64,000 bases of DNA from Promethearchaeota archaeon. GTDB lineage: Archaea; Asgardarchaeota; Lokiarchaeia; Sigyniarchaeales; Promethearchaeaceae. The notes under the pieces are model-generated. The model saw only the letters and a program-made list of their open reading frames with translations. It had not been told where the DNA came from and made no database searches. Positions 34,940 through 43,039 of this stretch are shown one piece after another. The DNA lies in assembly GCA_016933055.1 (NCBI GenBank), contig JAFGBS010000009.1, forward strand, positions 633,590-697,589, written 5' to 3'. The first letter of the stretch is position 1. Every line of letters starts with the position of its first letter. The position numbers and the translations under genes were made by a program.

Positions 34940-35388
34940 TATCTCTTTCCTCCTTTACGGTATGGCTCTAAATACTTAAGATCTTCCACCATTTCAGTAG
35001 TAATTTTCGCAAATTTGGCAGCTTCCGTAGCAGATATCCATTCCAGTCGAAATCGTTTAGGATTCACTCCAATCTGTTCAAGTAGTTTGGATAAAATAGT
35101 CATACGTTTGTAAGCTTTATAATTGCCGGTTTTATAGTGACAATCTCCAAGGTGGCAACCCGTGATTAAGACCCCATCCGCACCTTCTAAAAATGCTTCA
35201 ATAACTAGTTGAGGATCAATTCGTGATGAACAATTTACCATAATAGGAAGCACATTTGGAGGATATTGTAACCGAGATGTTCCAGCTAAGTCTGCACCTT
35301 TTCCAGAACACCATCTGCATAAGAACATTATAATTTTCGGGTTGGTATTTTTAATTTCCTTATGGGATCGCTGCATTGTGGATGTCAT
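34939..35388 (-). CDS. mvhD: MvhD-type hydrogenase delta subunit
   Basis: This 149-residue [2Fe-2S] protein (PF02662) transfers electrons from the Mvh hydrogenase to HdrA. The conserved cysteines are in FLCRWCSGKGADLAG, MVNCSSRIDPQ, and GVLITGCHLGDCHYKTGN. The ATG overlaps the hdrA stop (ATGA). The gene order hdrA-mvhD-mvhG-mvhA matches the physical electron path in the methanogen complex read backwards. Confidence 0.92.
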   Translation of the reverse strand: MTSTMQRSHKEIKNTNPKIIMFLCRWCSGKGADLAGTSRLQYPPNVLPIMVNCSSRIDPQLVIEAFLEGADGVLITGCHLGDCHYKTGNYKAYKRMTILSKLLEQIGVNPKRFRLEWISATEAAKFAKITTEMVEDLKYLEPYRKGGKR

Positions 35389-37358
35389 TGTGCCATTTCC
35401 TCCCCTTTCAAAAGCGCCTTAATGCTTGCGCTGATGGACCTATAGGTAGAATTCTTCAGCTCAATGCTCCCCGATGGGCATGCAGCAGCACAAGAACCAC
35501 ACCCCTCACATAATGCTTCACGAATCAGCACCTTATTTGATGTAGAATCATAATAGATAGCGCCGTATGGGCATACATGGATACAGGTATGGCATTTACC
35601 GCATGTTGTTTGTTCAATTTCAGCAATTTGTGGTGGTCTTTCCAAGGTTTTGTGAGATAATATTGTAATAGCTTTCGCTGCGGCTGCAGAAGCATTAGAA
35701 ACTGTTTCAGGAATATCTTTGGGCCCAGATGCGGTTCCTGCAACAAATACTCCTGAAATTGCTGTTTCCACTGGTTTTAATTTCGGGTGTGCTTCTTTAA
35801 TAAATCCTATACTATCACATGATAATTTTAGAATACTAGAAATTTCTTTTGTTCCCTCACTTGGGATCAATCCATTTGCAAGAACGACCATGTCTGCATG
35901 TAATTCTACACCTTCTCCCGCAATAGTGTTTACACCTCGAATTAAGATTCTATTTCCATCTTGTAATAGTTCCGAGACTTTTCCTCGAATATATATTACT
36001 CGTTCTTCTTCAGCAGCACGCTTATAAAATTCCTCATAATCCTTTCCGGCCGTTCGAACGTCGATATAAAAATTAATTGCCGTAGCATTGTGATTTAGGT
36101 GTTTAAATTGTAATGCATGCTTTGTTGCGTACATACAACAAATTTTCGAACAATAAGGAAGATGTTTAGCTGGATCTCGTGAACCCGTACAGTGAATGAA
36201 TACAACCGTTTCAGGTTCCTTTCCATCGGATGGACGACGAATCACACCCGCAGTAGGACCGTTAGCTGACAATAAGCGTTCAAATTCTAAACCAGAAATT
36301 ACATCTGGTATGAGTCCATATCCATATTCCCCAATACTTTCGATTGGATAGGGTTCATAACCAGTAGCGACGATAATAGCGCCAAACGTATCTTCCATAA
36401 TTTCCCCTCTCATATCAAAATCCACTGCATCTTGTTCACATACTTCGGCGCATTTACTACAGATAAGAGGGTCAATTCCCAAGCAAGTTTTTGGGTCGAT
36501 AACATAATAAGCGGGGACTGCTTGAGGGAATGCGATATAGATTGCTTTGCGGGGGGATAATCCCATATTGTATTCATCATGTACGACGACGGGACAAACC
36601 TCAACACAATCATTACACATATTACACATTTCAGTGACATATCTGGGATTTTTACGGATTCTAACTTTAAAATTCCCTACAAATCCATCTACCACTTCTA
36701 CTTCGGCACATGTTAGAAGTTCAATTTTAGGATGATGACTTACCGCAACCATTTTTGGAGTTAATATACATTGCGAACAGTCAAGAGTTGGAAAAGTTTC
36801 GGCCAGTTGGGACATGTGTCCACCAATTGAACTGGCTTTTTCGATTAGGGTCACATCATAACCCGAATCCGCAATGTCTAACGCAGATTGAATCCCTGCA
36901 ATCCCTCCGCCTATAACAAGCGCTTTTTGTGTTACTGGGATCTCTAATGCAGTCAGAGGTGTATTCATTTTAACTCGCTCAATTGCAGATTCGATAATCT
37001 TGACGGCTTTATTGGTCGCATCTTCTTTATTTTCATGCACCCAACTTACTTGCTCCCGAATATTAGCCATTTCTAATAGATAGGGATTCAAATCCGCTTC
37101 TTTTGTAGCAGACATAAATGTTGGTTCATGCATATCACGTGAGCAAGCCGCTACTACCACTCTATTCAAATCTTTACTATGAATTGCCTCTTTCAGTAGA
37201 TTTTGCCCAGGATCGGAACACATATACATGTTTTCTTCTATAAAAGCAACATCATGCTTCTTTTTTATCTCTTCAATTGCTTTATCGATATCTACTGTGT
37301 GTGCAATATTTCTTCCACACCGACAAATAAACACCCCGATTCTTTTTTCCTCTGACAA
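35385..37358 (-). CDS. hdrA: Heterodisulfide reductase subunit A (flavin bifurcation)
   Basis: This 657-residue FAD protein is the bifurcating centre in soluble Hdr complexes. It has the N-terminal cysteine region CRCGRNIAHTVD, the FAD loop ALVIGGGIAGIQSALDIA with TLIEKASSIGGHMSQL, and LDCSQCILTPKM. An inserted ferredoxin pair (CNMCNDCVEVCP and CSKCAEVC) and a C-terminal pair (CGKCHTCIHVCP, CEGCGSCAAACP) give at least four [4Fe-4S] sites. The start is TTG at 37358 (no ATG nearby), 16 bases after korC. In this run it should take electrons from MvhADG and split them between ferredoxin and HdrBC. Confidence 0.92.
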   Translation of the reverse strand: MSEEKRIGVFICRCGRNIAHTVDIDKAIEEIKKKHDVAFIEENMYMCSDPGQNLLKEAIHSKDLNRVVVAACSRDMHEPTFMSATKEADLNPYLLEMANIREQVSWVHENKEDATNKAVKIIESAIERVKMNTPLTALEIPVTQKALVIGGGIAGIQSALDIADSGYDVTLIEKASSIGGHMSQLAETFPTLDCSQCILTPKMVAVSHHPKIELLTCAEVEVVDGFVGNFKVRIRKNPRYVTEMCNMCNDCVEVCPVVVHDEYNMGLSPRKAIYIAFPQAVPAYYVIDPKTCLGIDPLICSKCAEVCEQDAVDFDMRGEIMEDTFGAIIVATGYEPYPIESIGEYGYGLIPDVISGLEFERLLSANGPTAGVIRRPSDGKEPETVVFIHCTGSRDPAKHLPYCSKICCMYATKHALQFKHLNHNATAINFYIDVRTAGKDYEEFYKRAAEEERVIYIRGKVSELLQDGNRILIRGVNTIAGEGVELHADMVVLANGLIPSEGTKEISSILKLSCDSIGFIKEAHPKLKPVETAISGVFVAGTASGPKDIPETVSNASAAAAKAITILSHKTLERPPQIAEIEQTTCGKCHTCIHVCPYGAIYYDSTSNKVLIREALCEGCGSCAAACPSGSIELKNSTYRSISASIKALLKGEEMAQ

Positions 37359-37374
37359 TGTTCTCTACTTTCCC

Positions 37375-37917
37375 TCATCCTTTATGATTCTTGCCAAGAT
37401 TGAATGCCTTGATATTATTTTCAATAAATCGAGCTCGAACCTTATCTTTCATAACTTTCATAAAATCTTTTTCTTTAAACAAATCCGTATTAGCACACAC
37501 ATATCCCAACATACAGATGTTCGCGTAAAGCTTACTTCCGAGGGTTTCTGCTAATGCAGTTGCAGGTATCTTAAAAATCTTAGATGCCTTCTTTGCATGA
37601 GCATCTAAGATAACCAGATCTTCCTCCACAAACATAACTCCCCTTTCCTTCATTCTTCCTATATATTTTGTATATGCTTCTTCTGACATACAAACGAAAT
37701 AATCATAATGAGTTGCTTTAGGAAAATCAATTTCGGTAGTATCAATTACGACATCCGAACTGCTTGCTCCTCCTCTACTTTCCGGTCCATAGGATTGAGT
37801 CATGATTGCAGTCTTTCCCTTTTCGTGCAATGCAATTGTTTCACCCACAAGCCGACCCATGAGGGCTATGCCTTGCCCTCCAAATCCCGCAAATCGCACT
37901 TCAATACGATCCGACAC
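37375..37917 (-). CDS. korC: 2-oxoacid:ferredoxin oxidoreductase gamma subunit (KorC-like)
   Basis: This 180-residue gamma subunit is recognised by RFAGFGGQGIALMGRLVGETIAL, TQSYGPESRGGASSSDVVID and the remaining PF01558 fold. Together with KorA, KorB and KorD it forms the CoA- and TPP-dependent enzyme that converts 2-oxoacid to acyl-CoA and CO2 with ferredoxin, or the reverse. The start is GTG 37917, three bases after the korB stop. Confidence 0.9.
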   Translation of the reverse strand: MSDRIEVRFAGFGGQGIALMGRLVGETIALHEKGKTAIMTQSYGPESRGGASSSDVVIDTTEIDFPKATHYDYFVCMSEEAYTKYIGRMKERGVMFVEEDLVILDAHAKKASKIFKIPATALAETLGSKLYANICMLGYVCANTDLFKEKDFMKVMKDKVRARFIENNIKAFNLGKNHKG

Positions 37918-37920
37918 TAT

Positions 37921-38790
37921 CTACAACTCCGGTTTTACATTTTTCGCCATTTTATGCAGGCGTAATAAATTATCAGTTAAAGTTGGTTTTTGGATCTCCA
38001 CAAATTTTCCTACAATAATCGGACCATCCTTTTGTATTTGTGCTTTCATGGGATCAATTCCGTGTTGGAGAATCGTTCTATTTTTAAAGTTCTCTAATAT
38101 GGTTAAACCATCTCGTAGTTGGTTTCTACGACCATATGTGGTTGGGCATGCTCCTAGAATTTCAACAAATGAGAATCCTTTATGCAATAAAGCCTCGACG
38201 AAACTTTCTTTCATTCTTCGAACATCTAAAGCTGTCCAGCGGGAGACATACGTTGCACCACACGAAGCTGCAAGCGCTGGGAGGTTAAAAGGCTCCTCTA
38301 TATTACCGTATGGGCTGGTTGTTTGATATTGCCCAATATAGCTCGTTGGTCCTACCTGACCTCCTGTCATTCCATATTGAAAATTATTCACACAAAAAAC
38401 TGTAATATCCGCATTCCTTCGAGCAGCATGAATTAAGTGATTTCCACCAATGGACGCGATATCTCCATCCCCGGAGATAACAATCACCTTTCGGTTCGGA
38501 TCAGTAATGCCTAAACCAATAGCGAAGGGGAGAGCTCGACCATGAGTAGTATGAAAAGAGTCGAAATTTAGATATCCCGCAGCTCTCCCCGTGCATCCAA
38601 TACCTGAGACTATGGCGATATTTTTGGGGTCAATTTCGGATTCGATGATAGCTTCAATAACTACGGTCGTTATACTTCCCAGTGAGCAACCCGAGCACCA
38701 TATATGTGGAATTCGACCGGGTCGTAAATAGGAGTCCAAGGGATGGGCTTCTGCATCTAAAATCATACTATTTGATTCTTTCTTAATCAT
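37921..38790 (-). CDS. korB: 2-oxoacid:ferredoxin oxidoreductase beta subunit (KorB-like)
   Basis: This 289-residue thiamine pyrophosphate subunit has WCSGCSLGSI near the N-terminus, the TPP/Mg motif ISGDGDIASIGGNHLIHAARR, and NNFQYGMTGGQVGPTS. The short beta form and the separate ferredoxin and gamma genes fit 2-oxoglutarate-type KGOR rather than the fused bacterial POR. ATG 38790 overlaps the korA stop by ATGA. Confidence 0.91.
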   Translation of the reverse strand: MIKKESNSMILDAEAHPLDSYLRPGRIPHIWCSGCSLGSITTVVIEAIIESEIDPKNIAIVSGIGCTGRAAGYLNFDSFHTTHGRALPFAIGLGITDPNRKVIVISGDGDIASIGGNHLIHAARRNADITVFCVNNFQYGMTGGQVGPTSYIGQYQTTSPYGNIEEPFNLPALAASCGATYVSRWTALDVRRMKESFVEALLHKGFSFVEILGACPTTYGRRNQLRDGLTILENFKNRTILQHGIDPMKAQIQKDGPIIVGKFVEIQKPTLTDNLLRLHKMAKNVKPEL

Positions 38791-39959
38791 ATCTTTTCCT
38801 CCATTTCTTTTAGGATCTCTGCGGGTGTGTGTATTGATCCCCCCAATTTGAGTATTCCATATACATCCGCCTTCTGTTTTGCTGCAGCTCTTTGTACTTC
38901 CCGAGTGATTTGTCCATTATTAATTTCCACAACAAATATTACTTTGGCTTTTTTTGCCATTTCTTGTATTGCTTCATCCGCAAAAGGCCATATTGTAATT
39001 AATCGCAACAATCCCGCTTTTATTCCTTTATTACGGGCAAGATTTACAGCACCTTTCGCTGCACGTGAGCTTATACCAAACGAAATTAAAACATATTCTG
39101 CATCTTCCAGCAAATATTCTTCAAATTTAATAATATCGTTCTTGTTCAGTAAAATTTTATTACATAAGCGTTTTACAATCTTTTTCTGCGCGCTGGCGTT
39201 TATAACCGGGTATCCTCTTGCATCATGAGTGAGTCCAGTTGTGATAGTTCGATATCCCTCTCCAGCTACGGCCATTGGAGGAATTAGATCTTTATCGGCT
39301 TCGTATGGAAGATGTATTTGTTGTCCGGGTTTATCAGATGGCTTTTTGCGATTCAATCTCTTTACTTGACTTCTTTTTGGGATTACTAATCGTTCACTCA
39401 TATGCCCAATGGTTTCATCCATCAATATGGTTACTGGAACACGATATTTTTCCGCATAATTAAACGCATCTATTGCTAAATCGAAACATTCTTGAACGCT
39501 ATTTGGGGAAAGTGCTATAATTTCATAATCTCCATGAGACCCCCAACGTGCTTGTTGAACATCCTGCTGACCGACTAAGGTGGGTAATCCAGTCGATGGC
39601 CCCCCCCGTTGCACATTAACAATTACACAAGGGGTTTCCATCATCACCCCGAGACCAATATTCTCCACCATAAGAGAATACCCAGGACCAGAAGTTGCTG
39701 TGCAGGATTTCCATCCTCCCCAACTGGCGCCAAGAACTGAAGCGATTGAGGCTAATTCATCCTCAAATTGCACAAAATGTCCTCCCACTTGCGGGAGACG
39801 TTCTGCCATATGCTCCGCCACTTCTGAACTCGGTGTAATTGGATATCCTCCAAAGTACTTGCATCCCGCAGCTAGGGATCCTTCTGCAACAGCAAGATTT
39901 CCAGTTGTGAAATATTCTCCAGTTAATATATCCGGAATTTCTTCAGTTTTCTTACTCAC
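38787..39959 (-). CDS. korA: 2-oxoacid:ferredoxin oxidoreductase alpha subunit (KorA-like)
   Basis: This 390-residue alpha subunit of the pyruvate/2-oxoglutarate family has GYPITPSSEVAEHMAE, TATSGPGYSLMVENIGLG and RGGPSTGLPT. The C-terminal transketolase-like domain contains VEINNGQITREVQ. It resembles KorA of 2-oxoglutarate synthase, although substrate choice among 2-oxoglutarate, branched and aryl oxoacids cannot be fixed by eye. The start is GTG 39959, overlapping the korD stop (GTGA). Confidence 0.9.
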   Translation of the reverse strand: MSKKTEEIPDILTGEYFTTGNLAVAEGSLAAGCKYFGGYPITPSSEVAEHMAERLPQVGGHFVQFEDELASIASVLGASWGGWKSCTATSGPGYSLMVENIGLGVMMETPCVIVNVQRGGPSTGLPTLVGQQDVQQARWGSHGDYEIIALSPNSVQECFDLAIDAFNYAEKYRVPVTILMDETIGHMSERLVIPKRSQVKRLNRKKPSDKPGQQIHLPYEADKDLIPPMAVAGEGYRTITTGLTHDARGYPVINASAQKKIVKRLCNKILLNKNDIIKFEEYLLEDAEYVLISFGISSRAAKGAVNLARNKGIKAGLLRLITIWPFADEAIQEMAKKAKVIFVVEINNGQITREVQRAAAKQKADVYGILKLGGSIHTPAEILKEMEEKI

Positions 39960-40267
39960 TTTTTCTCCCCCTTATCAGGTATTTTAACGAATATTGCAAA
40001 TTCTGGACAAATTAACTCGCAAAAATGACATTCTGCACATTCATCAAACGAATCTCCTTTCTTTAATCGAGGTGGATGGAAACCCTTTTGGTTGATCTCA
40101 TCTGAAACTTCAAGAATTTGTTCTGGACAATAATTTATACAAAATCCACATTCTTTGCAACGTGATTTTATTACAAATATTTGAGGTTTTGCATGACTCC
40201 ACTTATCTAAATCAACGAAAGCGGGCCATTCTGCTTTCTTCTTCTTGCGATCAAAACTTGCATTCAT
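39956..40267 (-). CDS. korD: 2-oxoacid:ferredoxin oxidoreductase delta (ferredoxin) subunit
   Basis: This 103-residue 2[4Fe-4S] ferredoxin subunit has motifs CKECGFCINYCP and CAECHFCELICP, with about 35 N-terminal residues as in KorD. It passes electrons between the TPP centre and free ferredoxin. It is the first gene of the 13-gene minus-strand run, and its upstream region (40268-40400) should hold the operon promoter. Confidence 0.9.
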   Translation of the reverse strand: MNASFDRKKKKAEWPAFVDLDKWSHAKPQIFVIKSRCKECGFCINYCPEQILEVSDEINQKGFHPPRLKKGDSFDECAECHFCELICPEFAIFVKIPDKGEKK

Positions 40268-40664
40268 TTCTACTGATCCTGCTGGATGGTTGGTTCACTG
40301 ATGGTAACCTAAAGCAAATTCTTGTTTCTTATAAGTTTTATTAAGATGAGCGAGCGGTAAAATTCCCATTATTATGGGAATAAGTCATCATCTGTGTCTC
40401 GATTAGTTAACATTACTTCGTATGTGGATTATATAAAATTATTATACTTTGAGTAATCATATTTCACCGAGGTTAAAGAAAATTAAAAGAATCTTAATGC
40501 ATCCGATCTAAAAAATGAATAAGCATCTTAGCACATTGCTTTTAAAAAAGCAGATATTTTATTAAAGGTTAAATTACTGCATCTTTCAAATAGATCTGAA
40601 AAAAAAACCAACAATCCTAACGTCACATATATACTTAAATAATTTCCAAAGTTTTAATATAGTT
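40268..40664. promoter_or_regulatory. Divergent regulatory region of the kor-hdr-mvh-tfr run
   Basis: These 397 bases contain no gene. For the minus-strand run, a CTTATAAG at about 40330-40337 is a candidate TATA box roughly 65 bases before korD, and AGGATCAG precedes the ATG. Farther up is the palindrome described separately. For the plus-strand membrane gene, CTTAAATAAT at 40634-40643 is centred 27 bases before ATG 40665, fitting a leaderless message. The remaining part is AT-rich and unremarkable. Confidence 0.5.
40362..40381. promoter_or_regulatory. Perfect 20-bp palindromic site upstream of korD
   Basis: ATTCCCAT-TATT-ATGGGAAT has perfect 8-bp arms and a 4-base spacer. It lies about 95 bases upstream of korD, just upstream of the candidate TATA box, where an archaeal activator or regulator would bind. 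It is the only strong dyad in this spacer. Control of the operon is inferred from position. Confidence 0.45.
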
Positions 40665-41399
40665 ATGAGTTCTCGAACCACGATAGCATATAAACCTTTA
40701 ATTAATGCAGGTACCGCTATTTTAACCATAAGATTATTTACAACAATTTATTCTGGGTCTATAATAATATTGGTTGTTCTTATACCATCGATTTCTTCAA
40801 TTCTTTCTATTCTTCTGCAAGTTCCTACTTACATTGGGTTCTTAGCTAGTCTGTTATTGTTAATATTCATTCTCAAAACATTCCAACGAATGGAAATAGA
40901 CCCTAGAATAACATCAGATAATAAAAACAGAATAAAAGTTGGTAAAATATCTACACTCATTTTAATAATCATTCTTTCATTAGTTGGCATATTCTACATG
41001 GTAGTCGTTATTTTCTATGTTGAGCTAAGTCTCATAACTCTATCGGAAATAATGGCATATATTTTGATCTATTCATTGATTGTTCTTGAGATAATAAATG
41101 GGATCTTCGTCATAATCACCTTTGTATGTTTAAGCAAGATCCTTTGGGGGTTTGATGATCTAGTGGAATTAAGGATCTTTCTCCATTTTACAAGATGGTA
41201 TGGGATTTTTGTTGCAATAGGTCAATTGATTGCTGGCATAACTCTAATTGTTCTCTTACCTACAGGTAGTACTGTATTTATAGAGATACTCTTAATTGTA
41301 TCTCTTACCAGTTCAATTTTTACTGGTATAGCCGGAATTTTCCAAATTGTTATTGCTATCGGATTCATCTTAATTGGAAGACGACTAAACATCTCTTAA
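40665..41399 (+). CDS. Polytopic membrane protein, unknown
   Basis: This 244-residue, very hydrophobic protein has about six or seven transmembrane helices in pairs (IIILVVLIPSISSILSILL, FLASLLLLIFIL, ISTLILIIILSLVGIFYMVVV, MAYILIYSLIVLEIINGIFVII, IFVAIGQLIAGITLIVLL, and a last pair ending IVIAIGFILI). Loops are short, with charged residues after helix 3 (RITSDNKNRIKVGK). There are no catalytic motifs or cysteine clusters of note. It is divergent from the energy operon and appears to be monocistronic. The function is unknown. Confidence 0.68.
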   Translation: MSSRTTIAYKPLINAGTAILTIRLFTTIYSGSIIILVVLIPSISSILSILLQVPTYIGFLASLLLLIFILKTFQRMEIDPRITSDNKNRIKVGKISTLILIIILSLVGIFYMVVVIFYVELSLITLSEIMAYILIYSLIVLEIINGIFVIITFVCLSKILWGFDDLVELRIFLHFTRWYGIFVAIGQLIAGITLIVLLPTGSTVFIEILLIVSLTSSIFTGIAGIFQIVIAIGFILIGRRLNIS

Positions 41400-41478
41400 T
41401 ACTCTTTTTTTTGCAATTATCCTGATTGGTGTTAATATATATAGGAGATTAATGAGAAATAGAAAAAAAAATAGTGGT

Positions 41479-42921
41479 TTATTCCAATACATTAAAAGTT
41501 TGTAACATGGTATATTCTGGGCTACGAAAGGTTAAGATTGCAGTACTACCATTGATTTCAACATCCAAATACCCATGTTGTCCACTTAGATACCATATTG
41601 ATCCTGTACCTTGTTGACTCACTACTTTAGTTGTATAATCGGGATCGGGATGACCACCAAAGGCTCCAATAATGTTGTAAACGATACCAGAATTGTTTAA
41701 AATCTCCATATGATGATTATGTCCAGAAAAAACCATATCAATATCGTGTTCAATAAAGAGATCCTCGAATTCGGAGATCATAGCTTGATTATCCCACCAA
41801 GATTCTCCGTCAACAAAATAACCGGATGAATAATACATCGCATGATTCATTATCAGAACCCAATCATCATTTGATACCCCATTAAGTTCACTTTCAAACC
41901 ATCTTCGTTGGGCTCTTGTATAGCTCTCGGTACCCCATTCCAAATCCAAAACAAACACATGAATTCCGTTGATGTTGATGTGAAAATAATCTCTTGGACT
42001 ATTAGGAATTAGTTCGGGGGAAAAATAGTCTCTCCATAGAGTTTTACCACCAAACATGGTATCATGGTTACCAATCATGGGTCGATAAGGGATGCTGGTC
42101 ACATAAGGGGACATGAATTCCATTGCTTCTTTATATTGAGCATCAAATAAACCATATTCAACCATATCTCCCAAATTAAATAGTACATCATAATTATGAC
42201 TTATGATATTTTCTAGGATTCCATATGTAGCTGTACGATTGGCATTATCAGCCCCAAAATGCAAATCAGAAGACACAGCAAAATGCAAATAGTTGGGAGT
42301 ATCGATTGGTGTAGTGAAATTATACACATTACCATCATTAATTTTATAGTAATACGTTGTGTTTGGTTCCAAAGTATCGAGAAGAAACGCATGAGTCTTA
42401 GATGAGGATGTTTCAGTTTTTTCAATCAGTTCTAATGCAAGAGTAGTACCCCAATAAAGGGTATTGGTAGTTTTTTCTTGTGTATAAAAAGTCACCGCCA
42501 TATTAGGGACATTATTTATGCCTACTCCTCCTAATAAAAGTAATTGTGGAGCTTTGTCTCCCACGCGCCTTAAGGATACTGTTCCTAAGTACCCAAATCC
42601 TCCAAGAGATATAATTAATCCCAATATCAAGAATACCACCGTTATTCGGGATGGTAATCGTTTAATTTCAGTTCTTCCAATCGATGCTACTAAAAAATCT
42701 ACTCCTACCAGCATAAAAAGGAGAATATCTAATACAATTATATAAATAACATATTTTCGAACCCAATTCACCCAAGAAATCAATCCTATGTCTCCGGGGA
42801 TAGCGAAGATATATATAATCAACCCGCTAAACATGAGAAGGGGTATAATCAACAAGCTTAATCTAAAAATTAGTTGTTTTTTGGAAAGATTCTTGTAATA
42901 TGTTCGAATTTTTGAGAACAT
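41479..42921 (-). CDS. Membrane-anchored calcineurin-like metallophosphoesterase
   Basis: This 480-residue protein has three N-terminal transmembrane helices (residues about 17-40, 52-76 and 88-112). A purple-acid-phosphatase-like fibronectin domain follows (AVTFYTQEKTTNTLYWG, LEPNTTYYYKI), then a metallophosphatase domain. The metal motifs are complete: DLH in SSDLHFG, GDMVEYG, GNHDTM, MNHAMYYS and GHNHHME. The odd number of helices places the phosphatase outside the cell. It probably scavenges phosphate or processes surface phosphoesters; the substrate is unknown. Relatives with this Fn3-phosphatase order are purple acid phosphatases. Confidence 0.85.
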   Translation of the reverse strand: MFSKIRTYYKNLSKKQLIFRLSLLIIPLLMFSGLIIYIFAIPGDIGLISWVNWVRKYVIYIIVLDILLFMLVGVDFLVASIGRTEIKRLPSRITVVFLILGLIISLGGFGYLGTVSLRRVGDKAPQLLLLGGVGINNVPNMAVTFYTQEKTTNTLYWGTTLALELIEKTETSSSKTHAFLLDTLEPNTTYYYKINDGNVYNFTTPIDTPNYLHFAVSSDLHFGADNANRTATYGILENIISHNYDVLFNLGDMVEYGLFDAQYKEAMEFMSPYVTSIPYRPMIGNHDTMFGGKTLWRDYFSPELIPNSPRDYFHININGIHVFVLDLEWGTESYTRAQRRWFESELNGVSNDDWVLIMNHAMYYSSGYFVDGESWWDNQAMISEFEDLFIEHDIDMVFSGHNHHMEILNNSGIVYNIIGAFGGHPDPDYTTKVVSQQGTGSIWYLSGQHGYLDVEINGSTAILTFRSPEYTMLQTFNVLE

Positions 42922-43039
42922 AATTACTTTTTCTGTACGTAAGTCTAAAAAAATTTACATCATTATATATTGCAAAAATAGAAATTGCGAAAAATATAAT
43001 AATTTCTAAATTTTGTGGCTGTATCCAAGAAGGAAGAAA

